In this document: positions 25,082 to 33,606 of the stretch, one piece after another
Layout: every line of letters starts with the position of its first letter
Position numbering within the stretch: position 1 is the stretch's first letter
DNA from: Mesorhizobium sp. ORS 3324
GTDB taxonomy: Bacteria > Pseudomonadota > Alphaproteobacteria > Rhizobiales > Rhizobiaceae
Direction of reading: 5' to 3'
Assembly: GCA_000824825.2 (NCBI GenBank)
Contig: LM655202.1
Coordinates: 217,235 to 281,234, forward strand
DNA: 64,000 nt
Made by a program: the position numbers and the translations under genes
The notes under the pieces: model-generated
Databases searched by the model: none
What the model was told of the DNA's origin: nothing
What the model saw: only the letters and a program-made list of their open reading frames with translations

Positions 25082-26320
25082 TTAGCCTTTGTTGCCGGCC
25101 ACGGTCGAAGCCGGCTTGCGCCGGGTCGTGCGATAGCCGAGAAGAGCAATAGCCGTTTGCAGCAGGGCCAAGCCGGCAATTAACAACGTCAGTGTATTGT
25201 ACCCCAGGTGAACCGAGACGATGCCGGCAGCGAAAGGGAAGAAATACAAGCCAAGGAAATAGGAAAGACTGAAGATGATCTGCACCAAGGTTCGGGACTG
25301 CGGCGCAGTCACGCGGACAGCTTCTGCCTGCATCAGGGGATACGATAGCCCGTAGGTTATGCCGGTCGCCAGCGATCCCACCGCGTAAATAACAGGATGG
25401 CCCGGAGAGTAGTGGAAACCGAGAAGCGAAATAACCATCCCGCCCAGGAGTAGCGGCAAGATCCGATCGGCCGCACCGCGGCTCACGCGCGGACCAATTG
25501 CAAACCTGGAGCCGACTACGGCTATCGCCCAAGAGCCAAAAAATATTTCATACCGAAGACCGGAATTGTTCGCAAATGGAGCTTGGAAGTTTATCAACGT
25601 GGTGTAAATGCTTGCCGACAGCAGTACGAGTACAAAAAACATTGCGGAATTGCTGAAGAGAAGAGTGAAAAGCTCCCGTGCAAGCGAGGCGTGGTTGGGA
25701 ATATCGGCGTCGCGGATGTTCGCCGCACGCTGCGCTGCCCACGATGACAATGCGGAAGCTGCCGTCGCCGCAAGCATTGCCAGAATGAACATGTCCAGCG
25801 TGCCCAAGCCGGTGAACCGGGCAAGCAGGCTGCTTAGCAGAGGTCCGCAGGTTACCCCTAAGGTTGAGAATGCAGAGTAGGCCATGAAACTCGATGACCG
25901 GTCTGCATCGCTTGAGAGGGCGGCAATGCAGATCGAGCCCACGGTGAAGTGCAGCGCCCATCCACCCGATTGCAGCATGTAGCTCAGGAAGTAGGGGAGG
26001 GTCGCGCGCACCCCCGAAAACTCGTTTAGGAGGATGGTCGCGCACCCCGCTGCATAGAGAAGGCCGCCGATAGGTGCAAGCCTTCGCACGCTAAAGTGCC
26101 GGGTGAGCGAAGGACTGATCAAGACTATTAGGATAGCGGTCGCCATGCCTGCTGCCGAGATCGAGCCAAAGAAGATCTCGTCTCGCCCAATCGACAACAG
26201 GTAAACTGGAAGCAGCGCAAAGATGCCCATCGCGAAGGAAATCAGGCATCTTTCAGCGATGAACATACGCCTATACCACAGAATGCGAGTACTGGCGGTT
26301 GAAATAGTGTGGCGGTTCAT
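25082..26320 (-). CDS. MFS transporter, probable exporter of the N-N cluster product
   Basis: Major facilitator of about 412 residues with 12 predicted membrane helices. The likely start is MNRHTIS (ATG 26320); a longer frame from 26431 lacks a ribosome site. The loop after helix 2 (SPSLTRHFSVRRLAPIGG) fits the MFS loop motif. It is the first gene of the four-gene minus-strand operon, 6 bp before the saccharopine-dehydrogenase-like gene, so it probably moves the pathway product or protects the cell. Direction and substrate cannot be read from sequence. Confidence 0.8.
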   Translation of the reverse strand: MNRHTISTASTRILWYRRMFIAERCLISFAMGIFALLPVYLLSIGRDEIFFGSISAAGMATAILIVLISPSLTRHFSVRRLAPIGGLLYAAGCATILLNEFSGVRATLPYFLSYMLQSGGWALHFTVGSICIAALSSDADRSSSFMAYSAFSTLGVTCGPLLSSLLARFTGLGTLDMFILAMLAATAASALSSWAAQRAANIRDADIPNHASLARELFTLLFSNSAMFFVLVLLSASIYTTLINFQAPFANNSGLRYEIFFGSWAIAVVGSRFAIGPRVSRGAADRILPLLLGGMVISLLGFHYSPGHPVIYAVGSLATGITYGLSYPLMQAEAVRVTAPQSRTLVQIIFSLSYFLGLYFFPFAAGIVSVHLGYNTLTLLIAGLALLQTAIALLGYRTTRRKPASTVAGNKG

Positions 26321-26630
26321 TCTGAATCCATGAAGTTGTGCGCTGTGTCGCCCAGAGCGATGTTGTATTGCAGGGCTATTCGGACGTTCCGTGCACGCAT
26401 ATCTTGCCGTGCTAAGAGCACGCGTGCGCAAGCCCTAAGTATCGCTTTGCTCCAACCCTCCATCTTGGCTGCCCGTGCCATGAACCACGACAGTCAGCCT
26501 GCTGCCCGCCTGACAAAAGAGATAGTCAAGATTCATGCCAGTTTGACCGATCGAGCCGTAGAAGGAGTTTTGTGGTTTCTTTTCAGTCGATTAGCCTGGA
26601 GAAGAGCTAGAGATCGGCTAAAGAGGCCCC

Positions 26631-26656
26631 TATCGTGAACTCGACAAACCCGACAG
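26631..26656 (-). promoter_or_regulatory. NifA-site-like element upstream of the N-N operon
   Basis: Bases 26639-26656, read on the minus strand, are CTGTCGGGTTTGTCGAGT. The same 18 bases occur at 62147-62164 in the promoter region of the IscA/nifS operon. Overlapping it, TGT-N10-ATA (26646 to 26631) is one base away from the NifA consensus TGT-N10-ACA. A TGGCACG (-24-like) motif lies downstream at 26474-26480, but no proper -12 element follows it. Confidence 0.35.
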
Positions 26657-26685
26657 AACATGTCGGGCGCCGCCTTTGAGGCGGC
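26649..26685. repeat. Two adjacent perfect hairpins
   Basis: CCCGACA-GAACA-TGTCGGG (26649-26667) is directly followed by GCCGCC-TTTGA-GGCGGC (26669-26685). No T-run follows, so a standard terminator is doubtful. They overlap the shared 18-bp element upstream of the MFS gene. Confidence 0.5.
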
Positions 26686-27306
26686 TATGCCTGGCTTCGG
26701 TGAGTCACAACTACCATAAGGAGTTGAGAGACGGGGAGGGGCTCAGACAGGCCGCCGCGAGATGCGGTACGACACGATGCCGATGCTGCCGCGCGGAACG
26801 CGCCTGCGACCACGCATTATCCCGGTGGGGCGCAACAGCGATCGAACTTCGAGGCTAAATGCGGTCGGACGATACGCGCGCCTCAACGGCCGATCCCGAA
26901 GAGGGCCTCCACCGAAAAGCCAACGGCGCTGAGACTGGGCGCTGCCGCATCTGGGATCGGTGGTGGGGACCTGTAGCAGTGGGTCCATGCCGACCCGGTT
27001 TATATTAGCCCGGGGCTCCCATCGCGGACGTGGCGGTGCCTTAACCAATAGAGCCTCGCCCTATGGGCAGGCGATCATGCCCGGAGCCGGAAGTCTGCGG
27101 TCCGAAAATTTTTCTGGACGAAATGTGCTCGGTGCCGATTACACATCGCTGGCGCGTTAGCAAGCCGGCCTGCATTGCGATTATATCGGCCGCGATGGTC
27201 CGGTCACTTTCATCTTCGTCGGATGGGCAACAAAGGCGGTCCCCTTTCGCGTTCTGCGGCCGCCTCCTCTGCCGGTCAACGTTCCTTATTGCCGCATTCC
27301 AAGGCC
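26686..27306. other. Gap between the N-N operon and carbonic anhydrase, no supported gene
   Basis: About 620 bp. Short frames on both strands lack ribosome sites and recognisable products. Nothing else is evident. Confidence 0.5.
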
Positions 27307-28056
27307 TCAATTGATGTCTAGGATGAAGCGCCGATTAGGTGAACGGATAGGCCGTGCGTTGTGGGGATAGAGCGAGACAAATCGAGCAATATCCGCAGCG
27401 TCGACCTCTACCGGTTCTTTTGCCAACATCCATTCAACGCTCTCGGTGCAGGGCGGCGTCGTCAATGATCCCTCATAGGTCCAGTAGCTGAGCGAGGCCG
27501 GGAGAAGCCCGCTGGGATCGATATCGGCGGCCATTGACGCGCCTGGCCGCGCAGGAAAAACTGCTGCCAGGCTTGCAAAGCTGGCATTTGTCGCGCCTGG
27601 TCTCAGAAAGACTCCCAGGACGCCAAAGCTGTCGCTCTTTGTGTCCTTGTGAACGAAATGCGCTTCCATCGGGAAACTCTTGCCAGCTATGCGATGCTCG
27701 CTTGGCGTATGAAAATGGAATTGGATCAATTCGAAAGTACGATCCCCGCGGGTGAGCGTGCTGCCTCCCGGCGTATTGATTTGAATGGTATGCCCGTTAT
27801 TCACCAACTTGCAGGGGCCCTTGTGCCAATCTACTGAGATACGCGGCATGTCGGCCTTGACGGCGTCGGTAATATCAATAGGTGACTGCTGCGTACCCGC
27901 CGAACAGACGAAATTCTTCCTGTCCAGATCGGCCCAGTGCTCGGGCCCCACCTGACCAGTGTATCCCCAATGGGCCCCATCCGCCCGCGCGGCCGCAGCG
28001 CAGATGAGGCAAACGCCCTGTGCAGCGAACCCTTTGATCAGGTGACGACGGTCCAT
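27307..28056 (-). CDS. Periplasmic alpha-type carbonic anhydrase
   Basis: Zinc enzyme for reversible CO2 hydration. The 249-residue product has a cleavable N-terminal signal (MDRRHLIKGFAAQG.., with an RR pair, and AAARADG at the likely cleavage site), so it is exported, perhaps by Tat. The zinc histidines are in QFHFHTPSEH and MEAHFVHKD. Further alpha-class marks are SPIDI, LVNNGHTIQI and the substrate-pocket LTTPPCTESVEW. The start at ATG 28056 gives this signal; longer frames do not. A symbiotic alpha carbonic anhydrase is known from the Mesorhizobium loti island, where a role in pH balance around the bacteroid was proposed. No nod box or -24/-12 site was seen close to it. Confidence 0.93.
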   Translation of the reverse strand: MDRRHLIKGFAAQGVCLICAAAARADGAHWGYTGQVGPEHWADLDRKNFVCSAGTQQSPIDITDAVKADMPRISVDWHKGPCKLVNNGHTIQINTPGGSTLTRGDRTFELIQFHFHTPSEHRIAGKSFPMEAHFVHKDTKSDSFGVLGVFLRPGATNASFASLAAVFPARPGASMAADIDPSGLLPASLSYWTYEGSLTTPPCTESVEWMLAKEPVEVDAADIARFVSLYPHNARPIRSPNRRFILDIN

Positions 28057-28234
28057 ATTGCTTTCCCTTCCTAACGCGAATTGATGCTCTTCCAATTGAA
28101 AAAAAGGCCATTGCGAGGACGCACGATCCAGCGAGTTGATCGGGTCCCGAAATTGGGCCCAAGCTAACCAAGCTTCACCCTCCAGCTTTCGAACCATGAG
28201 ACGAATCTGGCTGCATCAAACCATCTCAGCAGCT

Positions 28235-30172
28235 CTAACGCGCAGCCGCAACCAGCCTCTCGGCAAGTCTTGTCCGGCGAGCGATTATCTCTGATCCATC
28301 ATAGGAAAGGTGACCGCTGTCCCGGTAAAGAAATTTGCCATCGATCTCCGTCTTGCATGCTGTGCCGTCGCACAGAAAGTCGTGATAAGAAATGACCTCT
28401 ACGCCAGCCTTCAAGGCCACTTGATTCAAGAGCTCAAGAGTGCTGGACTGACTTCTGCGGTATTGTGCGACGTATATTTTACAGTCGCTGTAGCGCCCGA
28501 CAATAACAATTCCACGTGCCTTCCTCTCAAGACAATCACCGATGTCGATGTTCCCAACCGGTGGAGGAGCAAGAACGACCACTCGCTTGCCCAGGGCGCG
28601 AACGGCTTCGACGAGAGCCTTGATGCCATCAACGGCCTCTTCAATGGAAAGATTGACCTCGGTGAAAGTACCTTTGGTCCTCTTAAGCAGCATGAATTGA
28701 TCCGGCGCCGCGACGCCAAACGGGCTTGAAATGACAACGGTCTTTATTTCGGGCCGAGCTTTCAAGATACGCAAAACGCTGTCATTGAAGCGAATACAGC
28801 TCTCGCCGAAGGCGCGGGAATAGGGGGACGCTGTCGACGGCTTTGAGAAACCGGCTATTCCGACAGCAGGCAGGCACGCGCTCATCGTGAGCTGAGCCAG
28901 TCCCGTTTCTCCGATTGTCTTGGCCAAGCCCGGAACCACCGCCATGGCAAATGAATCACCCCAGACCAGCAACTCGGGCTTGTCGGTCGTTTCGCAGTTG
29001 CGAGGGATTTCCTGAGGAGGCGATCCGGGCCTGAAATCGCACGCCGGTCCCAAACCCTCGTTGATCCGTCGGATATAGGCAAAGTCAATGTTGCTTTGGG
29101 TCGCCGCAATGGCGAGCGAGGGCGACAAGCCGAGCAGAACCGATACAGCGAGGAGACCCGAAGACAGCCGTAAACGGGACGTCGCATAGCCGCGCCGGAA
29201 CGGCTCCTCCACGAAACGGTGAAGAACCCAGCTCGCGACAAATGAGAAAGCAACTGCCGCATAGATCGCAAGGGCAGGTGTATCTGCGAGCCAAGCGGCC
29301 CGGACAAAGCCGAGCACCGGCCAATGGATCAGATAGAGCGAGTACGAGACGTCTCCTATCCTCGCCATGCCTCGAACCGCCACATTATCTTTACTGGGTG
29401 CAAGCAGGAGGACCAGCGTTGCGAGACAAACCACAGCCGCACCCGCGGCCGGATGAGGGGAACCAATGGGGACAACGGCAATAAAGAGAAGCAATGTGAG
29501 CGCCGGTAGGCGCAGCTTCGAAAGCTTGGCAGCCACGTTGGGGCTGATGGGAAGCAAGGCACCGAATGAACCCAGGGCCATTTCCCAAAATCGGGCCGGC
29601 AAAAGAAAAAATGCGGCGGATGGATCGCGGGAGGCTAAATAAAGACATAGCGAGAAGCTGGCAACGAGGAGCACGCCTACACCGGTCAGCCACCATCTCC
29701 TCGGAGCCAAGGCCAAGAAGGCAGGGAGGAGCAAATAAAACTGCTCCTCGATAGCGAGTGACCAGAAATGCAGGAGGGGCTTCGTTTCGGCGGCGCCACC
29801 GAAGTAGTCGGATTGAAACCAGAGAACGATATTGGCAGTGAATGTGAGGGCCCCGAGAACCTGGTTTTGGAACCCTTTCAGCTCCACCTCCGACAGGAAG
29901 AAAGGCGCAGCGATCGTCGTGAGCGCGATGACGAAATAGGCCGCCGGCAACAGGCGTTTGGCACGCCGGTAGTAGAAATCCCAAAAACTGAACCGTGATT
30001 GCTCAACATGCGTCCTGACGAGGCCGGTGATCAGGAACCCCGAAATGACGAAAAAAACGTCAACGCCAAGATAACCTGCGGCACCCGGCCCAAGACGGGC
30101 GTGATAAAGAACAACCAGAAGAACGGCCAAGCCTCGCAAGGCCTGAATATCGGTTCGCAAATATCGCGGCAT
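28235..30172 (-). CDS. Membrane O-acyltransferase with SGNH domain (OafA/YrhL type), nod-box linked
   Basis: The 645-residue product has an N-terminal acyltransferase-3 membrane domain of about ten helices (residues 8-370; RTDIQALRGLAVLLVVLYHA, FFVISGFLITG, HFWSLAIEEQFYLLLPA, SLYLIHWP) and a C-terminal SGNH hydrolase-like domain in the periplasm (WGDSFAMAVVPGL; the last-block Asp/His in FLYRDSGHLSYDG). Such proteins O-acetylate surface polysaccharides. NodX and NolL, which acetylate Nod factors, share the membrane domain but lack the SGNH part. A very good nod box lies 209 bp upstream in the same direction. Modification of a Nod factor or of a co-induced surface glycan is therefore likely; which one cannot be told. 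Confidence 0.85.
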   Translation of the reverse strand: MPRYLRTDIQALRGLAVLLVVLYHARLGPGAAGYLGVDVFFVISGFLITGLVRTHVEQSRFSFWDFYYRRAKRLLPAAYFVIALTTIAAPFFLSEVELKGFQNQVLGALTFTANIVLWFQSDYFGGAAETKPLLHFWSLAIEEQFYLLLPAFLALAPRRWWLTGVGVLLVASFSLCLYLASRDPSAAFFLLPARFWEMALGSFGALLPISPNVAAKLSKLRLPALTLLLFIAVVPIGSPHPAAGAAVVCLATLVLLLAPSKDNVAVRGMARIGDVSYSLYLIHWPVLGFVRAAWLADTPALAIYAAVAFSFVASWVLHRFVEEPFRRGYATSRLRLSSGLLAVSVLLGLSPSLAIAATQSNIDFAYIRRINEGLGPACDFRPGSPPQEIPRNCETTDKPELLVWGDSFAMAVVPGLAKTIGETGLAQLTMSACLPAVGIAGFSKPSTASPYSRAFGESCIRFNDSVLRILKARPEIKTVVISSPFGVAAPDQFMLLKRTKGTFTEVNLSIEEAVDGIKALVEAVRALGKRVVVLAPPPVGNIDIGDCLERKARGIVIVGRYSDCKIYVAQYRRSQSSTLELLNQVALKAGVEVISYHDFLCDGTACKTEIDGKFLYRDSGHLSYDGSEIIARRTRLAERLVAAAR

Positions 30173-30380
30173 GGACTACCTGATATAGAGGTGACTTTTG
30201 CTAAAATGAGAGTGCCACGGCAGTGACGAAGACAACCGTGATTTCATCCTATCGGTTGATTCCCTCGCGTCACCGAATTCCCAAGTCTGGACGTCACTTC
30301 CATGCCAACGAGCGCCATTTGCATACGTGTGCTCGACGTGCTTTGAAACCAGTCAGATCGAGATTTGCCCCAATTCAGAA

Positions 30381-30427
30381 AATTCGAAAAATCAATTGTT
30401 TCGATGGAAATCATCCACACCGTGGAT
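30381..30427 (-). promoter_or_regulatory. nod box 6, upstream of the membrane acyltransferase
   Basis: Minus-strand ATCCACGGTGTGGATG, then CCATCGAAACAATTGATTTT, matches the nod-box consensus nearly perfectly except TCGAATT for ACCAATC at the 3' end. It faces the acyltransferase gene, 209 bp from its start. Confidence 0.88.
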
Positions 30428-30809
30428 CGAGGGGTAGCTGCATCACGATTGAAGGGCAACTTTTTCTCTCACCATGGCAGAAGTGATTGCCTTGGCTGTT
30501 GCACATTCAATCATCTATTGTTGTATGCAGTCGACCACCCACCCGCCGAACCGCGGATTGGGGATCGTCTTTCTGATTTCCAGACAATCATTATGGTCGT
30601 GGGCTTTGTGGGTCAGCTCCTCACATCAGCCTGATGATGGCGTGTGGTAGCGCAGTTGCTCTCCAGTTTCATCTCGCAGGGGTCATCGTCGAGACGGGTA
30701 CGAGAAGAACACGGGAGCAGAGTCTGATGAACCTTTTCCGGTGATGAGACATGGTGGAATTTGTTATGCTCTGTCGTGAGCGAACCGCTCAAAGAAAGCG
30801 AATCTCGCC
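30428..30809. other. Gap upstream of nod box 6, no supported gene
   Basis: About 380 bp between nod box 6 and the 3' end of the LacI gene. Short frames only; nothing recognisable. Confidence 0.5.
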
Positions 30810-31841
30810 TCAAATGTTTTCCGGCAGATAAATCTCAAACGGCAAGAACGTCTGCCATGGCGTCTCTGCAGTGCCTGTCTCGATTGCCCTGGCCATCAGC
30901 GTCACCAACTCCTGGCAAAGCAGGCGCAGGGGCGTGGCAACCGCCATCGTAATGATGTCGTCCGCGAGCGCTGCTCGCGACTCTGGCGTGATCTCGTTGA
31001 CGATTGCCAGGAGATCCCGACCATCGCCCTCTTCCCGGAGTGCAGCGATGGCGCCCTCCGTGCCGCCGCCGGCGACATACAAGCCGACAAGTTCGGATTC
31101 GCGTTGTATGATATCGCGAGTGGCCTCGTACGTGGTTTGCCGCGTATCGACGTTCACGCGCGTGTCCAGCACCTCGAACATCGGTGCTTTCTCACGAAAG
31201 TATGACCGAAAGCCGGTTTCTCGCAATTCGGGACCCTGAAAACGATGGCTGACGACCAAGACCGCCACCTTGCCCGGCCTTTTTGCAACCTTGGAAAACA
31301 TCCAGGCGGCCGTCCGTCCAACCTTGCGGTTGTTGAGGCCCAGATAGCCCTCGCGCACGCCGGCGGCAAAATCGGAAAGCAGCGAAAAAACCGGGGTTCC
31401 GTTCGATTTGAGTTCTTCGACAGCTGCCGTGACGGTTGGATGATCCGGTGCCATCATCGCGATCGCGTGGCAGCGTTCACCCATGTCCTCGAGCAGCTCG
31501 ACCAGGTCGCCAGGCCTATGCGACGGCGCGAATTCGACGACTGGAACGCCCCGGAAGGACTGTGCCGCGCTGACAGCAGCTTTGATCTCTCGCGCGAAAT
31601 CCTGATAGAAATGCTCGGCCGGCATTCTGAGAATAAAGCCTAATCGGTACTCCGGCAAAATCCGCTGCGCGCGCTGCTGCATCAGACCAGCTGCGTTGTA
31701 GCCGATGGCGCGGGCCGCCTCGCAGACCCGTCGTGCGGTCTGTTCCCTCACCAGTCGACGGCCGTTCAAAACCCGATCGACGGTCGCTACGCTAACCCCG
31801 GCTTCGCGGGCGAGATCTGCAATTGTGGGGCGCTTGGTCAT
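30810..31841 (-). CDS. LacI-family transcriptional regulator
   Basis: The 343-residue product has the LacI helix-turn-helix at its start (PTIADLAREAGVSVATVDRVLNGRRLV) and a periplasmic-binding-protein-like sensor domain (about residues 65-335) of the sugar-binding kind. Length is normal. It probably controls uptake or use of a sugar or polyol, but no such operon adjoins it: the acyltransferase lies on one side and dctD on the other, all on the minus strand. It may act on genes elsewhere. Confidence 0.9.
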   Translation of the reverse strand: MTKRPTIADLAREAGVSVATVDRVLNGRRLVREQTARRVCEAARAIGYNAAGLMQQRAQRILPEYRLGFILRMPAEHFYQDFAREIKAAVSAAQSFRGVPVVEFAPSHRPGDLVELLEDMGERCHAIAMMAPDHPTVTAAVEELKSNGTPVFSLLSDFAAGVREGYLGLNNRKVGRTAAWMFSKVAKRPGKVAVLVVSHRFQGPELRETGFRSYFREKAPMFEVLDTRVNVDTRQTTYEATRDIIQRESELVGLYVAGGGTEGAIAALREEGDGRDLLAIVNEITPESRAALADDIITMAVATPLRLLCQELVTLMARAIETGTAETPWQTFLPFEIYLPENI

Positions 31842-32232
31842 GATTCGAGTCTAACAGGAAGTCATGGGGAACATAGAGGACGGGTCACGGAATTTGACAG
31901 AATGTGTCAGTCTGCGTTGATGCCGGCGATGTCGCAGTAGACTCCTTCTTGGCCGGATTCGGCGATTACGGTGCATGCTCGTTGGCAGTTGGACGCAACT
32001 GCTGATCACCCATCGACCGAAAGAACAGATATGCAGCACGAGGTCTTTCAGGTCTCGGAGCCAAAAGGGATTGCCCCCCAAACTGCCCGATCATCAGGCG
32101 CCCCCCTCTCACGAGACGATCCGTCAAAGCGCGCCCCTGACGTATCCGCACCGGCAAGTGTTTTGTTGGGCGCAAGCAGCTTAACTTTCCCGGCGCCCAC
32201 ATACCATAGCAGCCTTTCGGCGACGGGCGAGT
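31842..32232. other. Gap between lacI-type gene and dctD
   Basis: About 390 bp, no supported gene. An inverted repeat TGACA-N5-TGTCA lies at 31895-31909, 54 bp upstream of the LacI-type start, and could be an operator for that regulator. Nothing else is evident. Confidence 0.4.
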
Positions 32233-33606
32233 TCAAGAAGATTTCGAACAATCGCGGCTGCTTCGATACACGCCCGGAATTATTCCATAGCGTTTCAGCT
32301 TGTCGTAGAAGGTTTTGCGGGGCACCTGCAGAAACTCGGTCGTCCTCCTCACGTCGCCATCGCATTCCCGCAATGCGTTGCGGATAACGGCCGCCTCATA
32401 AAGACTAACCTTTTCGGAAAGAGAGAGACTTAATTCATCGCCTCTTTTTCCAGTGAGCGAATTCCGCGCCCCTTCAAGTCCCAATGCAACCCGATCCGCG
32501 AAATGCGCGAGTTCGCGGACATTGCCGGGCCAATCATGGCCCATCAGATGATTACGCGCGGCCGCGGTTATCTCCCACTCTGGCTTGCCGAAGCGTTTGC
32601 ACGCTCGTTCCAGGAAATGCGCAAAGAGGATCGGGATGTCCTCACGCCGCTCGCGAAGAGGCGGAATATTGACCGTCACGACGTTCAGACGGAAATATAG
32701 ATCTTCCCTGAAGTCACCGCGGGCGGCCGGATCGCTCAGATCAACCTTTGTCGCAGCTACGACACGAACATTGATGCTGCGGGTTTCGTTGGTTCCGAGT
32801 GGCGTGACCTGGCGGGTTTCGAGTACCCTTAGCAGTTTTATCTGGAGTGCAGGCGGCATCGACTCAATTTCGTCGAGGAATAGCGTGCCGCCATTCGCGT
32901 ATTCGAGGCGACCGATCCTGCGCCTGTGCGCACCGGTAAAAGCGCCTGCTTCGTGGCCGAAAAGTTCGCTTTCGATGACACTTTCGGGCAGCGCCCCGCA
33001 GTTCAAAGCCACGAATGGCTTGGTGCTTCGTCTGCTCCAGCGGTGAAGCAAATCCGCGACCACCTCCTTACCCGTGCCGGTTTCACCCTCCACAAGGACG
33101 TCAACATCCGTATCGGCGATCTGTCGAATCGTTTCTCGCAGCCATGTCATACTCGGCGCGTTCCCTAGGAGAGGCATATCGCCCGCGGATCGGACGACCG
33201 CATCCCTGAGGCGCCTGTTTTCCAGGACCAGGTGCCGGTTTTCGGAAGCGCGATTCAGCGTCACCAAAAGCCGTTCGGTGTCATATGGCTTGGAGATGAA
33301 ATCGTAAGCGCCGTCCTTGATGGCGGCAACGGCGAGTTCGACGTCGCCGTGCCCAGTGATGAGGACAAAAGGGATGTCCGGATCGATTGCTTTCACCCGG
33401 TCAAAGAGCTGAAGCCCGTTCATTCTGGGCATGCGGATGTCGCTGACGACGGGACCATTGAAGTTCTCGTCGATTCTGGCGAGTGCGGCCTCGGCGGAAT
33501 TGACGACGATGGGGCTAAAGCCGGCAAGTTCCAGCATCTGCCCTGCAGCGGGCAGCAGATCATCGTCATCGTCAACGAAGATGACAGGCCCTTTTTCGCC
33601 ACTCAT
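32233..33606 (-). CDS. dctD: DctD, sigma54-dependent response regulator for dicarboxylate transport
   Basis: Activates dctA transcription with sigma54 when phosphorylated by DctB. The 457-residue product has an N-terminal receiver domain (IFVDDDDDL acidic pocket; phospho-Asp in VVSDIRMPRMNG; Lys in FISKPYD), an AAA+ domain (Walker A GETGTGKE, GAFTGA sigma54-contact loop, LFLDEIESMPP) and a C-terminal Fis-type helix-turn-helix (DVRRTTEFLQVPRKTFYDKLKRYG). It overlaps the dctB stop by four bases (ATGA). Confidence 0.95.
   Translation of the reverse strand: MSGEKGPVIFVDDDDDLLPAAGQMLELAGFSPIVVNSAEAALARIDENFNGPVVSDIRMPRMNGLQLFDRVKAIDPDIPFVLITGHGDVELAVAAIKDGAYDFISKPYDTERLLVTLNRASENRHLVLENRRLRDAVVRSAGDMPLLGNAPSMTWLRETIRQIADTDVDVLVEGETGTGKEVVADLLHRWSRRSTKPFVALNCGALPESVIESELFGHEAGAFTGAHRRRIGRLEYANGGTLFLDEIESMPPALQIKLLRVLETRQVTPLGTNETRSINVRVVAATKVDLSDPAARGDFREDLYFRLNVVTVNIPPLRERREDIPILFAHFLERACKRFGKPEWEITAAARNHLMGHDWPGNVRELAHFADRVALGLEGARNSLTGKRGDELSLSLSEKVSLYEAAVIRNALRECDGDVRRTTEFLQVPRKTFYDKLKRYGIIPGVYRSSRDCSKSS

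Noticed and set aside
26474..26480. Sigma54 promoter for the N-N operon
   Set aside because: TGGCACG is a good -24 half, but the GC of the -12 element is two bases out of register, so I do not call a promoter.
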